A program made the position numbers and the translations under genes. DNA of 64,000 bases, from positions 248,001 to 312,000 of the forward strand of contig NZ_LUTR01000001.1 in assembly GCF_001597725.1 (NCBI RefSeq). The letters run 5' to 3'. Shown one piece after another: positions 8,678 to 18,846 of the stretch (its first letter is position 1; each line of letters begins with the position of its first letter). The notes beneath the pieces were generated by a model. It had not been told where the DNA came from, ran no database searches, and saw only the letters and a program-made list of their open reading frames with translations. The stretch is from Neptuniibacter marinus (GTDB taxonomy: Bacteria > Pseudomonadota > Gammaproteobacteria > Pseudomonadales > Balneatricaceae).

Positions 8678-9394
8678 ATGGCTGAAAAGCCCTTAAATAC
8701 ATCCGCAAACTTACCAACAACATCAACAGGCCTAACATTTGAGGTGGATCCAGAGGTTATCAAAGCAAAGGCTCGCGAAGGACAGTTTTTACCGATTCCT
8801 ATGCTAAAAACACCGATTGCCTATAAGACTTTTTTAAAAATGTACGCTGAACACCTTAAAAAGAAAAAAGGGGGTATTCATATCGCGGTTATTGTTGATG
8901 CCAACAACAAAAACTGGCCTAACAAAGAAACCACAATGCACATTAACAATGTCTATAACTTCGCCAAACAAGCCATGACAGGCAACAAAAAAGCACAGCA
9001 ACGGGGCTATGCTGAATTATACGGTGCAAGAATCAACAAAATCATACCCGTTGTGTATGAGCTTAAAAACCAAAAATCAGTTTCAAAAAAAATGGCCAAT
9101 GGTCAATATGAAACTAAAAATGTGCCTATTGCTCTCAATGACATCATCCTATTAGTCAATGATTACCGAGCTGCCGAAAAGGGCAATGGAGCCTTTATAA
9201 ATACCATTGATGACTTAAAAATCAGCCTTGAAACCTTTTTGAAAGATGGTCGTTACATGATATCTAAAGCGCAATATTTAGAAGAACTACGAATTCGCAT
9301 TGATGAATTAGATACTGATCTGGAAGAATTATATAAACATAGAAAAGAACTAAAAACGTTAAAAGAACTACTGCCCCATATCAATGAGCACTAA
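8678..9394 (+). CDS. Conserved-looking hypothetical protein
   Basis: The 238-aa soluble protein starts at an ATG preceded by a GGGGG-containing ribosome site. It has no signal peptide or membrane segment. A central part (GGIHIAVIVDANNKNW, then ARINKIIPVVYEL) is strand-rich, followed by an amphipathic helix. The last 50 residues (YLEELRIRIDELDTDLEELYKHRKELKTL) are a predicted coiled coil. I do not recognise it. It lies 115 bases after the HD-domain gene on the same strand, so a shared transcript is possible. Confidence 0.55.
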   Translation: MAEKPLNTSANLPTTSTGLTFEVDPEVIKAKAREGQFLPIPMLKTPIAYKTFLKMYAEHLKKKKGGIHIAVIVDANNKNWPNKETTMHINNVYNFAKQAMTGNKKAQQRGYAELYGARINKIIPVVYELKNQKSVSKKMANGQYETKNVPIALNDIILLVNDYRAAEKGNGAFINTIDDLKISLETFLKDGRYMISKAQYLEELRIRIDELDTDLEELYKHRKELKTLKELLPHINEH

Positions 9395-9493
9395 GCTCTG
9401 AAAATCAAACCGATGCCCTTTTTAATTCAATACCCTGTCGACTTCATCCTACAACCATAAAAAAGGGCCACAGAATATCTCAGAAAAAAAGAA

Positions 9494-9520
9494 AGGCACA
9501 GTTAAAGGCTAACAGTGCCT
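9494..9520 (-). terminator. Rho-independent terminator of rlmB
   Basis: On the minus strand AGGCAC-T-GTTA pairs with TAAC-T-GTGCCT, followed by TTTCTTTTTTT. It overlaps the rlmB stop codon by two bases, a compact arrangement. Confidence 0.75.
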
Positions 9521-10259
9521 AAATTTTCCTTTGTCTCACCGCCTCAAACAAGCAGATACCTGTCGCTACAGATACGTTTAAGCTACTCACTTCGCCCGCC
9601 ATAGGGATTTTAACCAGTTGATCGCAATGAGCGCGAGTTAAACGGCGTATACCTTGCCCTTCTGCGCCCATAATCAATGCCATAGGGCCCGTTAGATTAG
9701 CGGTGTAAACATCCAGATCGGTTTCGCCCGCAGTGCCTGTTGTCCAGATGCCCCGCTGCTGCAAACTTTTGAGGGTTCTTGCCAAGTTAGTCACCAACAC
9801 ATAAGGAACCGCTTCGGCGGCCCCACAGGCAACTTTTGCTGCTGTTGCATTTAAGGGAGCGGACTTATCTTTGGGTGCAATCACCGCATGAACGCCCGCC
9901 GCATCGGCAGTTCGTAAGCACGCGCCTAGGTTATGAGGGTCTGTTACGCCGTCGAGTACTAACAGAAACGCGGGCTTATCTAAATTATCGAGTAGTTGCT
10001 CAAGGTACTTTTCAGTCCGGGTTGGAATCGGTTTACAAAAAGCCACAACGCCTTGATGTACGCCTCCCTCAACCAGCTCTTCAAGTTCACGCTTGCTGAC
10101 TTGCTCAACTTGAATTTTATGACTCATGGCCGTTTCAAATAGGCTATGCATCCGCTCGTCATTACGACCTTTTAAGATAAGAATGCGCTGTACACGTTTA
10201 GGATCTCGTTTTAAAACAGTATTGATCGCGTGGATACCAAAGAGGTGTTCATACTGCAT
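9519..10259 (-). CDS. rlmB: 23S rRNA (guanosine-2251-2'-O)-methyltransferase RlmB
   Basis: This SpoU/TrmH-family SPOUT methyltransferase is 246 aa from the ATG at 10259, the MQYEHLFGIHAI start usual for RlmB; an upstream start would overlap hemH. An N-terminal L30e-like substrate-binding domain is followed by the knotted catalytic domain with motif 1 VLDGVTDPHNLGACLRTADA, motif 2 ALIMGAEGQGIRRL and motif 3 IPMAGEVSSLNVSVATGICLFE. It methylates G2251 in the P loop of 23S rRNA using S-adenosylmethionine. It starts two bases after the hemH stop, so the two are probably co-transcribed. Confidence 0.95.
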   Translation of the reverse strand: MQYEHLFGIHAINTVLKRDPKRVQRILILKGRNDERMHSLFETAMSHKIQVEQVSKRELEELVEGGVHQGVVAFCKPIPTRTEKYLEQLLDNLDKPAFLLVLDGVTDPHNLGACLRTADAAGVHAVIAPKDKSAPLNATAAKVACGAAEAVPYVLVTNLARTLKSLQQRGIWTTGTAGETDLDVYTANLTGPMALIMGAEGQGIRRLTRAHCDQLVKIPMAGEVSSLNVSVATGICLFEAVRQRKI

Positions 10260-10261
10260 GT

Positions 10262-11272
10262 TTAACGCTCCCCTACCCAATCGCCCGCTTGTTCTTTTAC
10301 CAAGACAGCCAAGAGGTCTATAAAACTGGCCTGCGCATTCAATGCAGGAATGTAATCATATTGTTCGCCCCCCGCTTCAAGAAACACATCACGGTTTTCT
10401 ATCGCGATCTCTTCTAGGGTTTCAAGGCAATCAGCGGAAAAAGCAGGACAGGTAATATGTAATTTTTTAATGCCATTCTCAGGCAAGGTCTCAAGGGTTT
10501 TATCAGTATAAGGTTGCATCCATTCAGCAGGGCCAAAGCGCGACTGGAAAGTTGTAATCCACTCATTATCCGATAGCCCCATCTTAGCTGCGAGCAGTTT
10601 TGAGGTTTCATGGCACTGTGCAGGATATGGATCCCCTTTATCTGCATATTCTTTAGGAATACCGTGATAGGAGAGCATTAATTTATCTGCCGTGCCGTTT
10701 TGATCTTTAAACTGCTGTATGTGGTTCGCCAACGCACTAATATAAGTAGGATGGCTGTAATAGGAATTAACAATACGAATATCAAGCACACAACGCTGTT
10801 TTAACTGGTACTTAGCTACTTGATCATAGATAGGTGCTGTCGTTGTCGCTGAGTATTGCGGGTACATAGGCACGATGAGGATTTTTTTATAACCGCTTTC
10901 GGACAGTTTTTCTAATCGCGCTGTTAGGTTAGGCAAACCATAGGTCATGGCTGCGAATACATCGGGGGCCGTGTCACCATAGTTCTTTTGCAGTAAGAGA
11001 TGTAGCTCAGCCACCTGCTTATCTAGAATTTTGCGCATAGGGGAATCATCTTCCCAAATACTGGCATAAGCTTTAGCAACTTTTTTTGGCCGCAGATTAA
11101 GGATTATGCCATTTAACACACTTAGCCAAAGCAGACGGCGTAGGCCTTTTCCTTCAACAACACGCCGATCAGATAAAAATTCTTTTAAATAACGTCGTAC
11201 CGCACTAGGTTCCGCTTTATCCGGTGTGCCTAAGTTAACTAAAACGATGGCTGTTTTTTCAGATTGACTCAT
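10262..11272 (-). CDS. hemH: Ferrochelatase
   Basis: The 336-aa protein starts with the family's KTAIVLVNLGTPDKAEPSAVRRYLKEFL. It carries MLSYHGIPKEYADKGDPYPAQC, with the conserved His of the metal site, and TFQSRFGPAEWMQPYTDKTL and CPAFSADCLETLEEI, the second metal-binding region with its Glu. It inserts ferrous iron into protoporphyrin IX, the last step of haem synthesis. The length is normal. The gene follows adk at 133 bp after a terminator and leads directly into rlmB. Confidence 0.95.
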   Translation of the reverse strand: MSQSEKTAIVLVNLGTPDKAEPSAVRRYLKEFLSDRRVVEGKGLRRLLWLSVLNGIILNLRPKKVAKAYASIWEDDSPMRKILDKQVAELHLLLQKNYGDTAPDVFAAMTYGLPNLTARLEKLSESGYKKILIVPMYPQYSATTTAPIYDQVAKYQLKQRCVLDIRIVNSYYSHPTYISALANHIQQFKDQNGTADKLMLSYHGIPKEYADKGDPYPAQCHETSKLLAAKMGLSDNEWITTFQSRFGPAEWMQPYTDKTLETLPENGIKKLHITCPAFSADCLETLEEIAIENRDVFLEAGGEQYDYIPALNAQASFIDLLAVLVKEQAGDWVGER

Positions 11273-11352
11273 TCAGCGATATTCCTTCTACTTTGACCCG
11301 TGATTATCCCCAAACTATACGTAAAAGCCTATAGAAACGATCATTTGGACAT

Positions 11353-11384
11353 AAAAAAACCGCACCCTTTCAGGTACGGCTTTT
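11353..11384 (-). terminator. Rho-independent terminator of adk
   Basis: On the minus strand GCCGTACC-TGAAA-GGGTGCGG (one G-T pair) is followed by seven T. It lies about 20 bases after the adk stop codon. Confidence 0.8.
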
Positions 11385-11405
11385 AAATGACTCAAGATTC
11401 GGGGA

Positions 11406-12089
<684 letters not shown>

Positions 12090-12192
12090 TTAAAAAAATA
12101 GAAAAATGGTTATGTTCTCGACCAATAGAAGCTATCGAAAACAAAAAATTTGTTGCTGTAAAAACGCTGGTTACGGACAATACCACGCCTCA

Positions 12193-12213
12193 AATGTCGA
12201 ACAATTCGACATT
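12193..12213. promoter_or_regulatory. Perfect inverted repeat upstream of adk
   Basis: AATGTCGAA-CAA-TTCGACATT, with nine-base perfect arms, lies 128 bases before the adk start codon in the ppc-adk intergenic region. It could be an operator or a leader hairpin; no T-run follows on either strand. I know no regulator with this site. Confidence 0.35.
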
Positions 12214-12278
12214 AGCACTACCAACCCTAAACTAAAGTCCGGAAAACGAACAATCGTTGAAAAAATAAACAGCGTTTT

Positions 12279-12302
12279 GGCCGCATCCTTATGCGTGCGG
12301 CC
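12279..12302 (-). terminator. Likely terminator of ppc
   Basis: On the minus strand GGCCGCA ... TGCGGCC forms a GC-rich hairpin (inner ATGCGT/ACGCAT partly pairs) about 15 bases after the ppc stop. The T-tract is poor (AAAACGCTGTTTATTTTTT), so termination may be inefficient. Confidence 0.5.
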
Positions 12303-12317
12303 GACTACTTTACCTTA

Positions 12318-14927
12318 TTAACCCGTGTTACGCATCCCCGCTGAAATGCCAGCCATTGTTACCATTAACGCTTGTTCAAGACGTTGATCCGGTTCATTAC
12401 GGTCACGGTTCAATAATTCCGCTTGTAAAAAATGCAGTGGATCGATGTATGGGTTACGCACATCAATGGATTGTCTAATCACCGGATTGCCCTGTAATAG
12501 GTAATCTTGCTCTTTAATGGTGTTAATCAAAGCAACAATATTAAGTAACCGGCTACGTAAGCTAGAACCTAGTGTACATAGCTCTTGGGATACTAAACGC
12601 TTATCGTAGTAGGCAGTAATATTGGTATCGCTTTTCGCCAGCACCATTTCAAGCATGTCGATGGTCGAACGAAAGAACGGCCACTGTTGGTACATCTGTT
12701 TGACCAATCCAGCACTACTACCGTTTAAGGCCTCACCTAACGCGGTATCGCTACCTAACCATGCCGGTAGCATCAAACGAATCTGCGTCCAAGCAAAGAT
12801 CCATGGGATGGCACGTAAACTCTCAACCCCTCCATCTTGACGACGCTTAGCCGGTCTTGATCCTAACGGAAGTTTAGCCAGTTCCTGCTCCGGTGTTGCG
12901 GCACGGAAATAAGGCACGAAACTAGGGTCATCACGCACAATAGCGCGATAATCCGTTAGGCCTTTTTTCGCCATACTCTCCATCTGTACTCGCCACGATT
13001 CTTCAGGGCCTGGCGCAGGAGTAAGCGTTGCTTCTAGGACTGCCCCTGTGCATAACTCTAAATTACGCACCGCTAAATCAGGCATACCGTATTTAAAGCG
13101 GATCATTTCACCCTGCTCAGTTAAGCGCAAGCTATGATCAACAGACCCCGGCGGCTGTGCCAATATGGCCGTATGGCTTGGACCACCACCACGACCGACG
13201 GTGCCACCTCGACCGTGGAACAAGGTCAGATGTACATCATGCTCTTTGCATAGCAGAGTTAACGCTTCTTGAGCCTTAAACTGTCCCCATGCGGCCGCCA
13301 GCTGCCCCGCATCTTTAGACGAATCCGAATAACCGATCATCACCTCTTGATGACCTTCCGTATAAGCCTTATACCAATCCACTTTGAGCAGTGCATCGAT
13401 ACAATCTCGCGCACTTTCTAGATCATCTAAGGTTTCAAAGAGCGGCACAACACGCATATTGTGGCTGATTCCCATCTCCCGTAACAGTAAGATCACCGCT
13501 AATACATCGGAGGGTGTACTTGCCATAGAAATAACATAAGAACCTAATGCGCTAGGTTCGGCCTGAGCTACCACTTGGCACGTGTCGATTACCTCTTGTA
13601 CCTCAGCAGAAGGCGCCCAGTCTTTAGGAAATAGTGGACGACGGCTTTGCAGCTCTTTTAGCAGAAAGTTTTGACGCCCCTCTTCACTCCAACCGTTATA
13701 GGAGCCTAAGCCATAAAATTGAGCAAGCTCTTCAAATACTTGTGCATGACGATCTGAACTCTGGCGAATATCTAATTTAACCAGTGTTAAACCAAAACAG
13801 GCGATACGACGAATAATGTCTTCTAACGCGCTCTCAGCGATGACGCCCATTCCACACTCTTGCAGGGAGCGGTAGCAAAGCATAAGAGGCTCAAGCAACT
13901 CCTCGTCGCGGACAAAAACATCACAATCACTTTTGATGTCACCGTTAAGCTGTCTCGCGACCCAGTTTTTAGTAGATGCTAGCTTTTCACGTACTTCACT
14001 TAACAGCTTGCGATACGGCTCGGCGCAGTCACCGACACGATCACGTAACTCTTTGTTGGCACGGTACATAGAGAGCTCAGCGCGTAAGGCATCAATATCG
14101 TTAAGGTAGAGATCGGCCGCCATCCAACGAGATAAGAGTAGGACCTCTTCCGTTACTTTAGCGGTCACATTGGGGTTGCCATCACGATCGCCACCCATCC
14201 ATGAGGCAAAACGTATAGGCGAACAATTGAGCGGAAGCCTTTCACCTAAGGTTTCATTCAGCTGAGAATCAAGACGCCGTAAAAATTTAGGTACGGCGGT
14301 CCAAAGGGAGTTTTCTATAACAGCAAAACCCCATTTAGCTTCATCTACGGGTGTGGGGCGCAGTTTTCTAATCTCATCGGTATGCCAAATTTGGCGTATA
14401 AGCTCATCAAGACGATGTTGCGCGCCTTCATCGCCACGATCTAAGCGACGTAGACATTCAGTAATATCATCATATTTTTGGATCAGGGTTCGACGGTTTA
14501 CTTCTGTTGGATGGGCCGTAAGTACCAAATCAATCTGCATTTGACTGAAGGCGTCTGATACCTGCTGTGGTGAAAAACCTTTCTGACGCAGCTGAGCAAA
14601 TAAAGTACATAGAGAATCGGGTGTACACACATCTGTTTCCTCAAGATGACGACGTACCCGGTGGTGTTCTTCTGCAATATTGGCTAAATTCAAAAACTGA
14701 GTAAAGGCCCGAGACAACGGTAAAACATCATCTTCACTTAGTTCTTTTAACGCCTTAAGCAGCTCTTCATGTTCAGATTCTGCTGTATTACGTCCAGCCT
14801 TTGCTAATTGACGGACGGTTTCTATTTTCTCAAATAATTCATCACCTAAGTGAGCCTTGATTGTGTCACCTAAACTAGCACCTAACATTCGAACATTATC
14901 ACGTAAAGCTTCGTGCAGATCGGTCAT
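12318..14927 (-). CDS. ppc: Phosphoenolpyruvate carboxylase
   Basis: The 869-aa protein is full length for bacterial PEPC. Motifs are VLTAHPTEVNRRT near residue 135 (catalytic His), GGDRDGNPNVT near 237, GYSDSSKDAG near 532, FHGRGGTVGRGGGP near 571 (catalytic glycine-rich loop), and the C-terminal NPYIDPLHFLQAELL and MAGISAGMRNTG. It makes oxaloacetate from PEP and bicarbonate to refill the TCA cycle. It is single, with a 250-bp gap to adk, the neighbour also seen in Pseudomonas. Confidence 0.97.
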   Translation of the reverse strand: MTDLHEALRDNVRMLGASLGDTIKAHLGDELFEKIETVRQLAKAGRNTAESEHEELLKALKELSEDDVLPLSRAFTQFLNLANIAEEHHRVRRHLEETDVCTPDSLCTLFAQLRQKGFSPQQVSDAFSQMQIDLVLTAHPTEVNRRTLIQKYDDITECLRRLDRGDEGAQHRLDELIRQIWHTDEIRKLRPTPVDEAKWGFAVIENSLWTAVPKFLRRLDSQLNETLGERLPLNCSPIRFASWMGGDRDGNPNVTAKVTEEVLLLSRWMAADLYLNDIDALRAELSMYRANKELRDRVGDCAEPYRKLLSEVREKLASTKNWVARQLNGDIKSDCDVFVRDEELLEPLMLCYRSLQECGMGVIAESALEDIIRRIACFGLTLVKLDIRQSSDRHAQVFEELAQFYGLGSYNGWSEEGRQNFLLKELQSRRPLFPKDWAPSAEVQEVIDTCQVVAQAEPSALGSYVISMASTPSDVLAVILLLREMGISHNMRVVPLFETLDDLESARDCIDALLKVDWYKAYTEGHQEVMIGYSDSSKDAGQLAAAWGQFKAQEALTLLCKEHDVHLTLFHGRGGTVGRGGGPSHTAILAQPPGSVDHSLRLTEQGEMIRFKYGMPDLAVRNLELCTGAVLEATLTPAPGPEESWRVQMESMAKKGLTDYRAIVRDDPSFVPYFRAATPEQELAKLPLGSRPAKRRQDGGVESLRAIPWIFAWTQIRLMLPAWLGSDTALGEALNGSSAGLVKQMYQQWPFFRSTIDMLEMVLAKSDTNITAYYDKRLVSQELCTLGSSLRSRLLNIVALINTIKEQDYLLQGNPVIRQSIDVRNPYIDPLHFLQAELLNRDRNEPDQRLEQALMVTMAGISAGMRNTG

Positions 14928-15072
14928 ATACCCCTCCTGACGCAGAAAAATAGCATCTGATTAACTCGATGCTACCCCATTAAAAAGAATAAAAACACTG
15001 GCTTTTCATATGATTAATCTTATATAAAAGAATGGTTGTCTAGATTTGAGGCAGTAGGGTAAGCGTGCTTAG

Positions 15073-15453
15073 CTATAAGAACGAACGGATTTTTTTGAGT
15101 TGTTTCTTTGCAGTCCATTCATCTGCGTATGCAATCTCTTTACTCGGTTGCTTATCCCCAACAAAATACAGTACGAGTCGGTAGTTTTGATCAACTTCAG
15201 TCCCGCTATCGTAGATCACCTCTAGCTTTTCTACTGCGGAAAAAGCAATGATCTCGTAATTTCTTGGACCAACAACGGCAACCTCTTGGCGATTGAGGTC
15301 TAATAAAAGCCTCGGCGATCCTTTAAAATCTTCACTAACTGTAAAGCCCGTAGCTTGGAGCTGTTTAAGCTGCTGATCTGTTTTGTTCCAGTTCCAATAA
15401 CCTAAGCCAGCAATAATCACTAAAGCGATGACAAACCATTGGAACGATGTCAC
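15073..15453 (-). CDS. Small membrane-anchored hypothetical protein
   Basis: The 126-aa protein from a GTG start has one N-terminal transmembrane helix (WFVIALVIIAGLGYWNW, residues 5-21), then a soluble domain of alternating strands (LLLDLNRQEVAVVG.NYEIIAFSAVEKLEVIYD), possibly PH-like. It follows the mazG stop by three bases and is probably translated with it. The family and function are not recognised. Confidence 0.65.
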   Translation of the reverse strand: MTSFQWFVIALVIIAGLGYWNWNKTDQQLKQLQATGFTVSEDFKGSPRLLLDLNRQEVAVVGPRNYEIIAFSAVEKLEVIYDSGTEVDQNYRLVLYFVGDKQPSKEIAYADEWTAKKQLKKIRSFL

Positions 15454-15456
15454 CGA

Positions 15457-16278
15457 CTAAAGCCCCTTAGCCTTAGCTTGATCCCAGAACTGATCAAGCT
15501 CATCAAGCGAAAACTCTGACCAAGCTTTACCTGACTTAAGTACGTTATCTTCAACAAAGCCAAAACGGCGCTCAAACTTTTGGTTAGTACCGCGCACAGC
15601 ATCTTCTGGGTTAACGCCTAAATGCCGCGCCAAATTGACTTGGGCAAAAAGAACATCCCCCATCTCATCGGCCACAGCCGCTTGGTTTCCCAATTGGATA
15701 GCTTCACGTAACTCAGCGATTTCTTCTTCGATTTTATCGAGCACTAATTCAGCATCATTCCAATCAAAACCGACTTGAGAAGCACGTTTTTGCAATTTAA
15801 CCGCACGACTCAAACTGGGTAAGGCTTTAGGCACATCATCTAAAACTCGGCTAACACCTTTTGCTTCTTTACCCTCCCGTTCTTGCTGCTTTATACGCTC
15901 CCAGTTTTGCTTAATTTCGTCGTCAGTCAACGTTCGCTCAGCAGGGGGAGAGTGTAATGTACCATCAGGAAAAACATGAGGGTGACGACGAACTAGCTTA
16001 GCTACCAGATTTGACACGATAGTGGAGAAATCAAAACGCTCAGTTTCGGCACCTAACTGAGCATAAAAGATCACTTGAAACAGCAGATCACCTAACTCGT
16101 CATTTAGATGGGACCAATCTTTACGCTCGATAGCGTCCGCTACTTCATAGGCCTCTTCGAGTGTATGGGGCACAATAGAAGCGAAGTCCTGCTTAAGATC
16201 CCAAGGACAACCGCCGTCAGGATCTCGCAGCCGCGACATGAGATAGATAAGATCATCAATTGTATAAGTCGGTGACAT
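15457..16278 (-). CDS. mazG: Nucleoside triphosphate pyrophosphohydrolase MazG
   Basis: The 273-aa protein has two tandem MazG domains. The first has RDPDGGCPWDLKQDFASIVPHTLEEAYEVADAI with ELGDLLFQVIFYA; the second has KIEEEIAELREAI with EEEIAE and DEMGDVLFAQVNLARHLG, the EExxE/ExxD metal motifs. The enzyme hydrolyses NTPs and dNTPs to monophosphates. It lies 36 bp after relA in the same direction, a common pairing; in E. coli MazG lowers ppGpp during starvation. Confidence 0.95.
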   Translation of the reverse strand: MSPTYTIDDLIYLMSRLRDPDGGCPWDLKQDFASIVPHTLEEAYEVADAIERKDWSHLNDELGDLLFQVIFYAQLGAETERFDFSTIVSNLVAKLVRRHPHVFPDGTLHSPPAERTLTDDEIKQNWERIKQQEREGKEAKGVSRVLDDVPKALPSLSRAVKLQKRASQVGFDWNDAELVLDKIEEEIAELREAIQLGNQAAVADEMGDVLFAQVNLARHLGVNPEDAVRGTNQKFERRFGFVEDNVLKSGKAWSEFSLDELDQFWDQAKAKGL

Positions 16279-16314
16279 CTATTAAAGCCTTATCTAAAAA
16301 TTTACTCATCCAAA

Positions 16315-18579
16315 TTAACGTATAATACCGCTACGCTGACGATAAACTTCCATCACATTCGGTATCTGATTAACTTTATCCATAACGCGTCCAAGCAGAT
16401 CTAAACTCGATATTTCAACGGTTAACGTTAATCTAGCCATATTTTCACGTTTATCTGATAGTGTATTTGCAGCAACAATATTCACATTTTCAGCGGCCAT
16501 AATCAGCATCACATCACGTAACAAGCCGGGACGATCGAAGGCTTCAATAAAAATATCAACGGGATAGGTTGTCTCACCCGAGACGCCCCAATCTACTTCG
16601 ATAATTCTTTCCGGCTCTTTTTCCTGTAATTGAATAAAGTTACTGCAATCTTCGCGGTGCACAGAAATTCCACGCCCTTGCGTAATGTAACCGGCAATTT
16701 GATCACCTAAAACCGGAGTACAGCAACTTGCCATCGTCGACAACAAGTTACCAACACCGCTAACTTTGATCCCTTCCGGGCTCACTTCGTCTTCGTGGTG
16801 TGATGGTAATGCCAGATCTAACTGCTCATCGACGTCCTCGTCGAGTACTTGACTTTGTGCCGAGTTAATAATTTGAGAAAGCCTTAGATCACCGGCCCCT
16901 AAAGCCGCGTACATATCCTCGATGGTTTTGTAATTAACCTCAGCGCAAATTTCAGTCAGGTTAAGGTCATCAAGATCGATCGCCAAACGTTTGAACTCTT
17001 TAACCACCATTGCGCGGCCGGCATCAGCATTTTGCTCTTTGGCTTGAAACTTGAACCAATGCGCCACTTTTGCCCGCGCTCGTGGAGTCGTGACAAAACC
17101 AAGGTTCATATTTAACCAATCGCGACGCGGGCGCTCCTCACTTCCGGTCATGATTTCAACTTGGTCACCCGTTTGTAAACGCCTATTTAACGGCACTATG
17201 CGACCATTAACTTTAGCGCCACGGCAGCGGTGACCTATTTCAGTATGTACGCGGTACGCAAAATCTATAGGTGTCGCCCCTTTAGGCATATCAATCACAT
17301 GACCATCGGGAGTAAAGATATATAAGCGATCTTGCACTACATCGCCGCGCAACATCTCACCAAAGCCTTCACTTTCACCTAGATCATCATGCCATTCCAG
17401 AACCTGACGCAACCAAGCAATTTTATCTTCATATGCATCGCTATTGGTTTTGGTGTCTGTACCTTTATAGAGATGATGCGCACAGACGCCCAACTCGGCC
17501 TCTTCATGCATATCAAAGGTACGTATTTGAATCTCTAGCACTTTGCCATCTAAGCCAAAAACAGCCGTATGTAATGAACGATAGCCATTAGGTTTAGGGG
17601 ATGCGATGTAATCATCAAACTCATGGGGTATGTTGCGCCATAAGCTATGAACAATCCCAAGCGCTGCGTAGCAGTCACGGCTTTCTGGAACTAAAATCCT
17701 AACAGCGCGAACATCGTAAACTTGGCTAAATTCAATATTCTTACGCTGCATTTTACGCCAAATACTATAAATATGTTTAGCTCGACCGTTAACCTCGCCA
17801 TCAATATCGGCGTTCTCAAGCTCGCTTTCTAGGCGCACAACAATTTGATCTATATATTCTTGACGATCTAAACGTTTCTCATCTAATAAGTTGGCAATAT
17901 GTTTGTAATCATTCGGTTTTAGGTAGCGAAACGAAAGGTCTTCTAGCTCCCATTTAATATGGCCTATACCTAAGCGATGAGCCAAAGGCGCATAAATATC
18001 AAAAACCTCACGAGCAACAAGATAACGTTTCCGACGAGAGCCATTTTTAACGCCTCGAATAGCACAAGTACGCTCTGCAATTTTAATGAGGGCAACCCGC
18101 ACATCATCAATCATTGCGACTAACATTTTGCGCAGGTTATCCATCTGGGTAGTGTCACTACCTAGAACATTGTCATCAATACGCGGATTTTTACGGCTAC
18201 CAATCGCCGCCATCTGAAGGACGCCCATGACTAACTGGGCTATAGGCTTACCAAACTGCTTCCGTACACGCTCCATAGGAAGCTTACGTTCACGAACGGC
18301 ACGATAGAGAATTGCAGCAATTAGGGATTCTTGATTCTGATGAAGATCAGCAAGAATTTGTGCCATCTCCAGACCGGTTCGAAAGCAACCTTCCGTTTGT
18401 TCAGCCCAAGCATCTTCTACTTCATCGGTACTTTTCTGTGCCTTTTTGGCCATTTCACAGGCACGACGAACGACATCGATGTCATCAATATCTGTTAAAT
18501 CTTGAAGCTGTTCTAACCATAACTCTATATCAACGGACCCATCATCTCTAATGGGTTGATCTTGGCGAACTTTAACCAT
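16315..18579 (-). CDS. relA: (p)ppGpp synthetase RelA
   Basis: This 754-aa protein has the Rel architecture. The N-terminal pseudo-hydrolase region lacks the HD pair (AAILYRAVRERK near residue 93), as in gammaproteobacterial RelA. The synthetase domain has YDVRAVRILV, KPNGYRSLHTAVFG near 331 and VLEIQIRTFDMHEEAELGVCAHHLYK near 363. A TGS domain follows (DRLYIFTPDGHVIDMPKGATPIDFAY), then a zinc-finger/helical region with SCCTPVLGD, and a C-terminal ACT domain. It makes pppGpp on ribosomes with uncharged tRNA. A 266-bp gap separates it from cysM. Confidence 0.96.
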   Translation of the reverse strand: MVKVRQDQPIRDDGSVDIELWLEQLQDLTDIDDIDVVRRACEMAKKAQKSTDEVEDAWAEQTEGCFRTGLEMAQILADLHQNQESLIAAILYRAVRERKLPMERVRKQFGKPIAQLVMGVLQMAAIGSRKNPRIDDNVLGSDTTQMDNLRKMLVAMIDDVRVALIKIAERTCAIRGVKNGSRRKRYLVAREVFDIYAPLAHRLGIGHIKWELEDLSFRYLKPNDYKHIANLLDEKRLDRQEYIDQIVVRLESELENADIDGEVNGRAKHIYSIWRKMQRKNIEFSQVYDVRAVRILVPESRDCYAALGIVHSLWRNIPHEFDDYIASPKPNGYRSLHTAVFGLDGKVLEIQIRTFDMHEEAELGVCAHHLYKGTDTKTNSDAYEDKIAWLRQVLEWHDDLGESEGFGEMLRGDVVQDRLYIFTPDGHVIDMPKGATPIDFAYRVHTEIGHRCRGAKVNGRIVPLNRRLQTGDQVEIMTGSEERPRRDWLNMNLGFVTTPRARAKVAHWFKFQAKEQNADAGRAMVVKEFKRLAIDLDDLNLTEICAEVNYKTIEDMYAALGAGDLRLSQIINSAQSQVLDEDVDEQLDLALPSHHEDEVSPEGIKVSGVGNLLSTMASCCTPVLGDQIAGYITQGRGISVHREDCSNFIQLQEKEPERIIEVDWGVSGETTYPVDIFIEAFDRPGLLRDVMLIMAAENVNIVAANTLSDKRENMARLTLTVEISSLDLLGRVMDKVNQIPNVMEVYRQRSGIIR

Positions 18580-18795
18580 GATGAACCTGCGCCATAAAAA
18601 CTGCTACTCCCAAAAATTAAGCCGCATCTTTTATTATTTTAATTAGACAAGAAAATATGGGCTCTTCCCTGTTATTCAACCCTTATCCTGTGGTCGGCCA
18701 TTCTATTCTTTATGAGCTCAAAGCGCGAATTTGTTTCCCGCTCTATATCAAAAACAAACATTAAGCAGAATGTATACCCAGATATACAATACTTA

Positions 18796-18819
18796 CAAAA
18801 AAAGCCCCTTAGGGCTTTT
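18796..18819 (-). terminator. Rho-independent terminator of cysM
   Basis: On the minus strand AAAAGCCC-TAAG-GGGCTTTT is followed by a T-run, about 28 bases after the cysM stop codon. Confidence 0.8.
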
Positions 18820-18846
18820 GAAGTTAGATATTTTATCTGAGGATAA

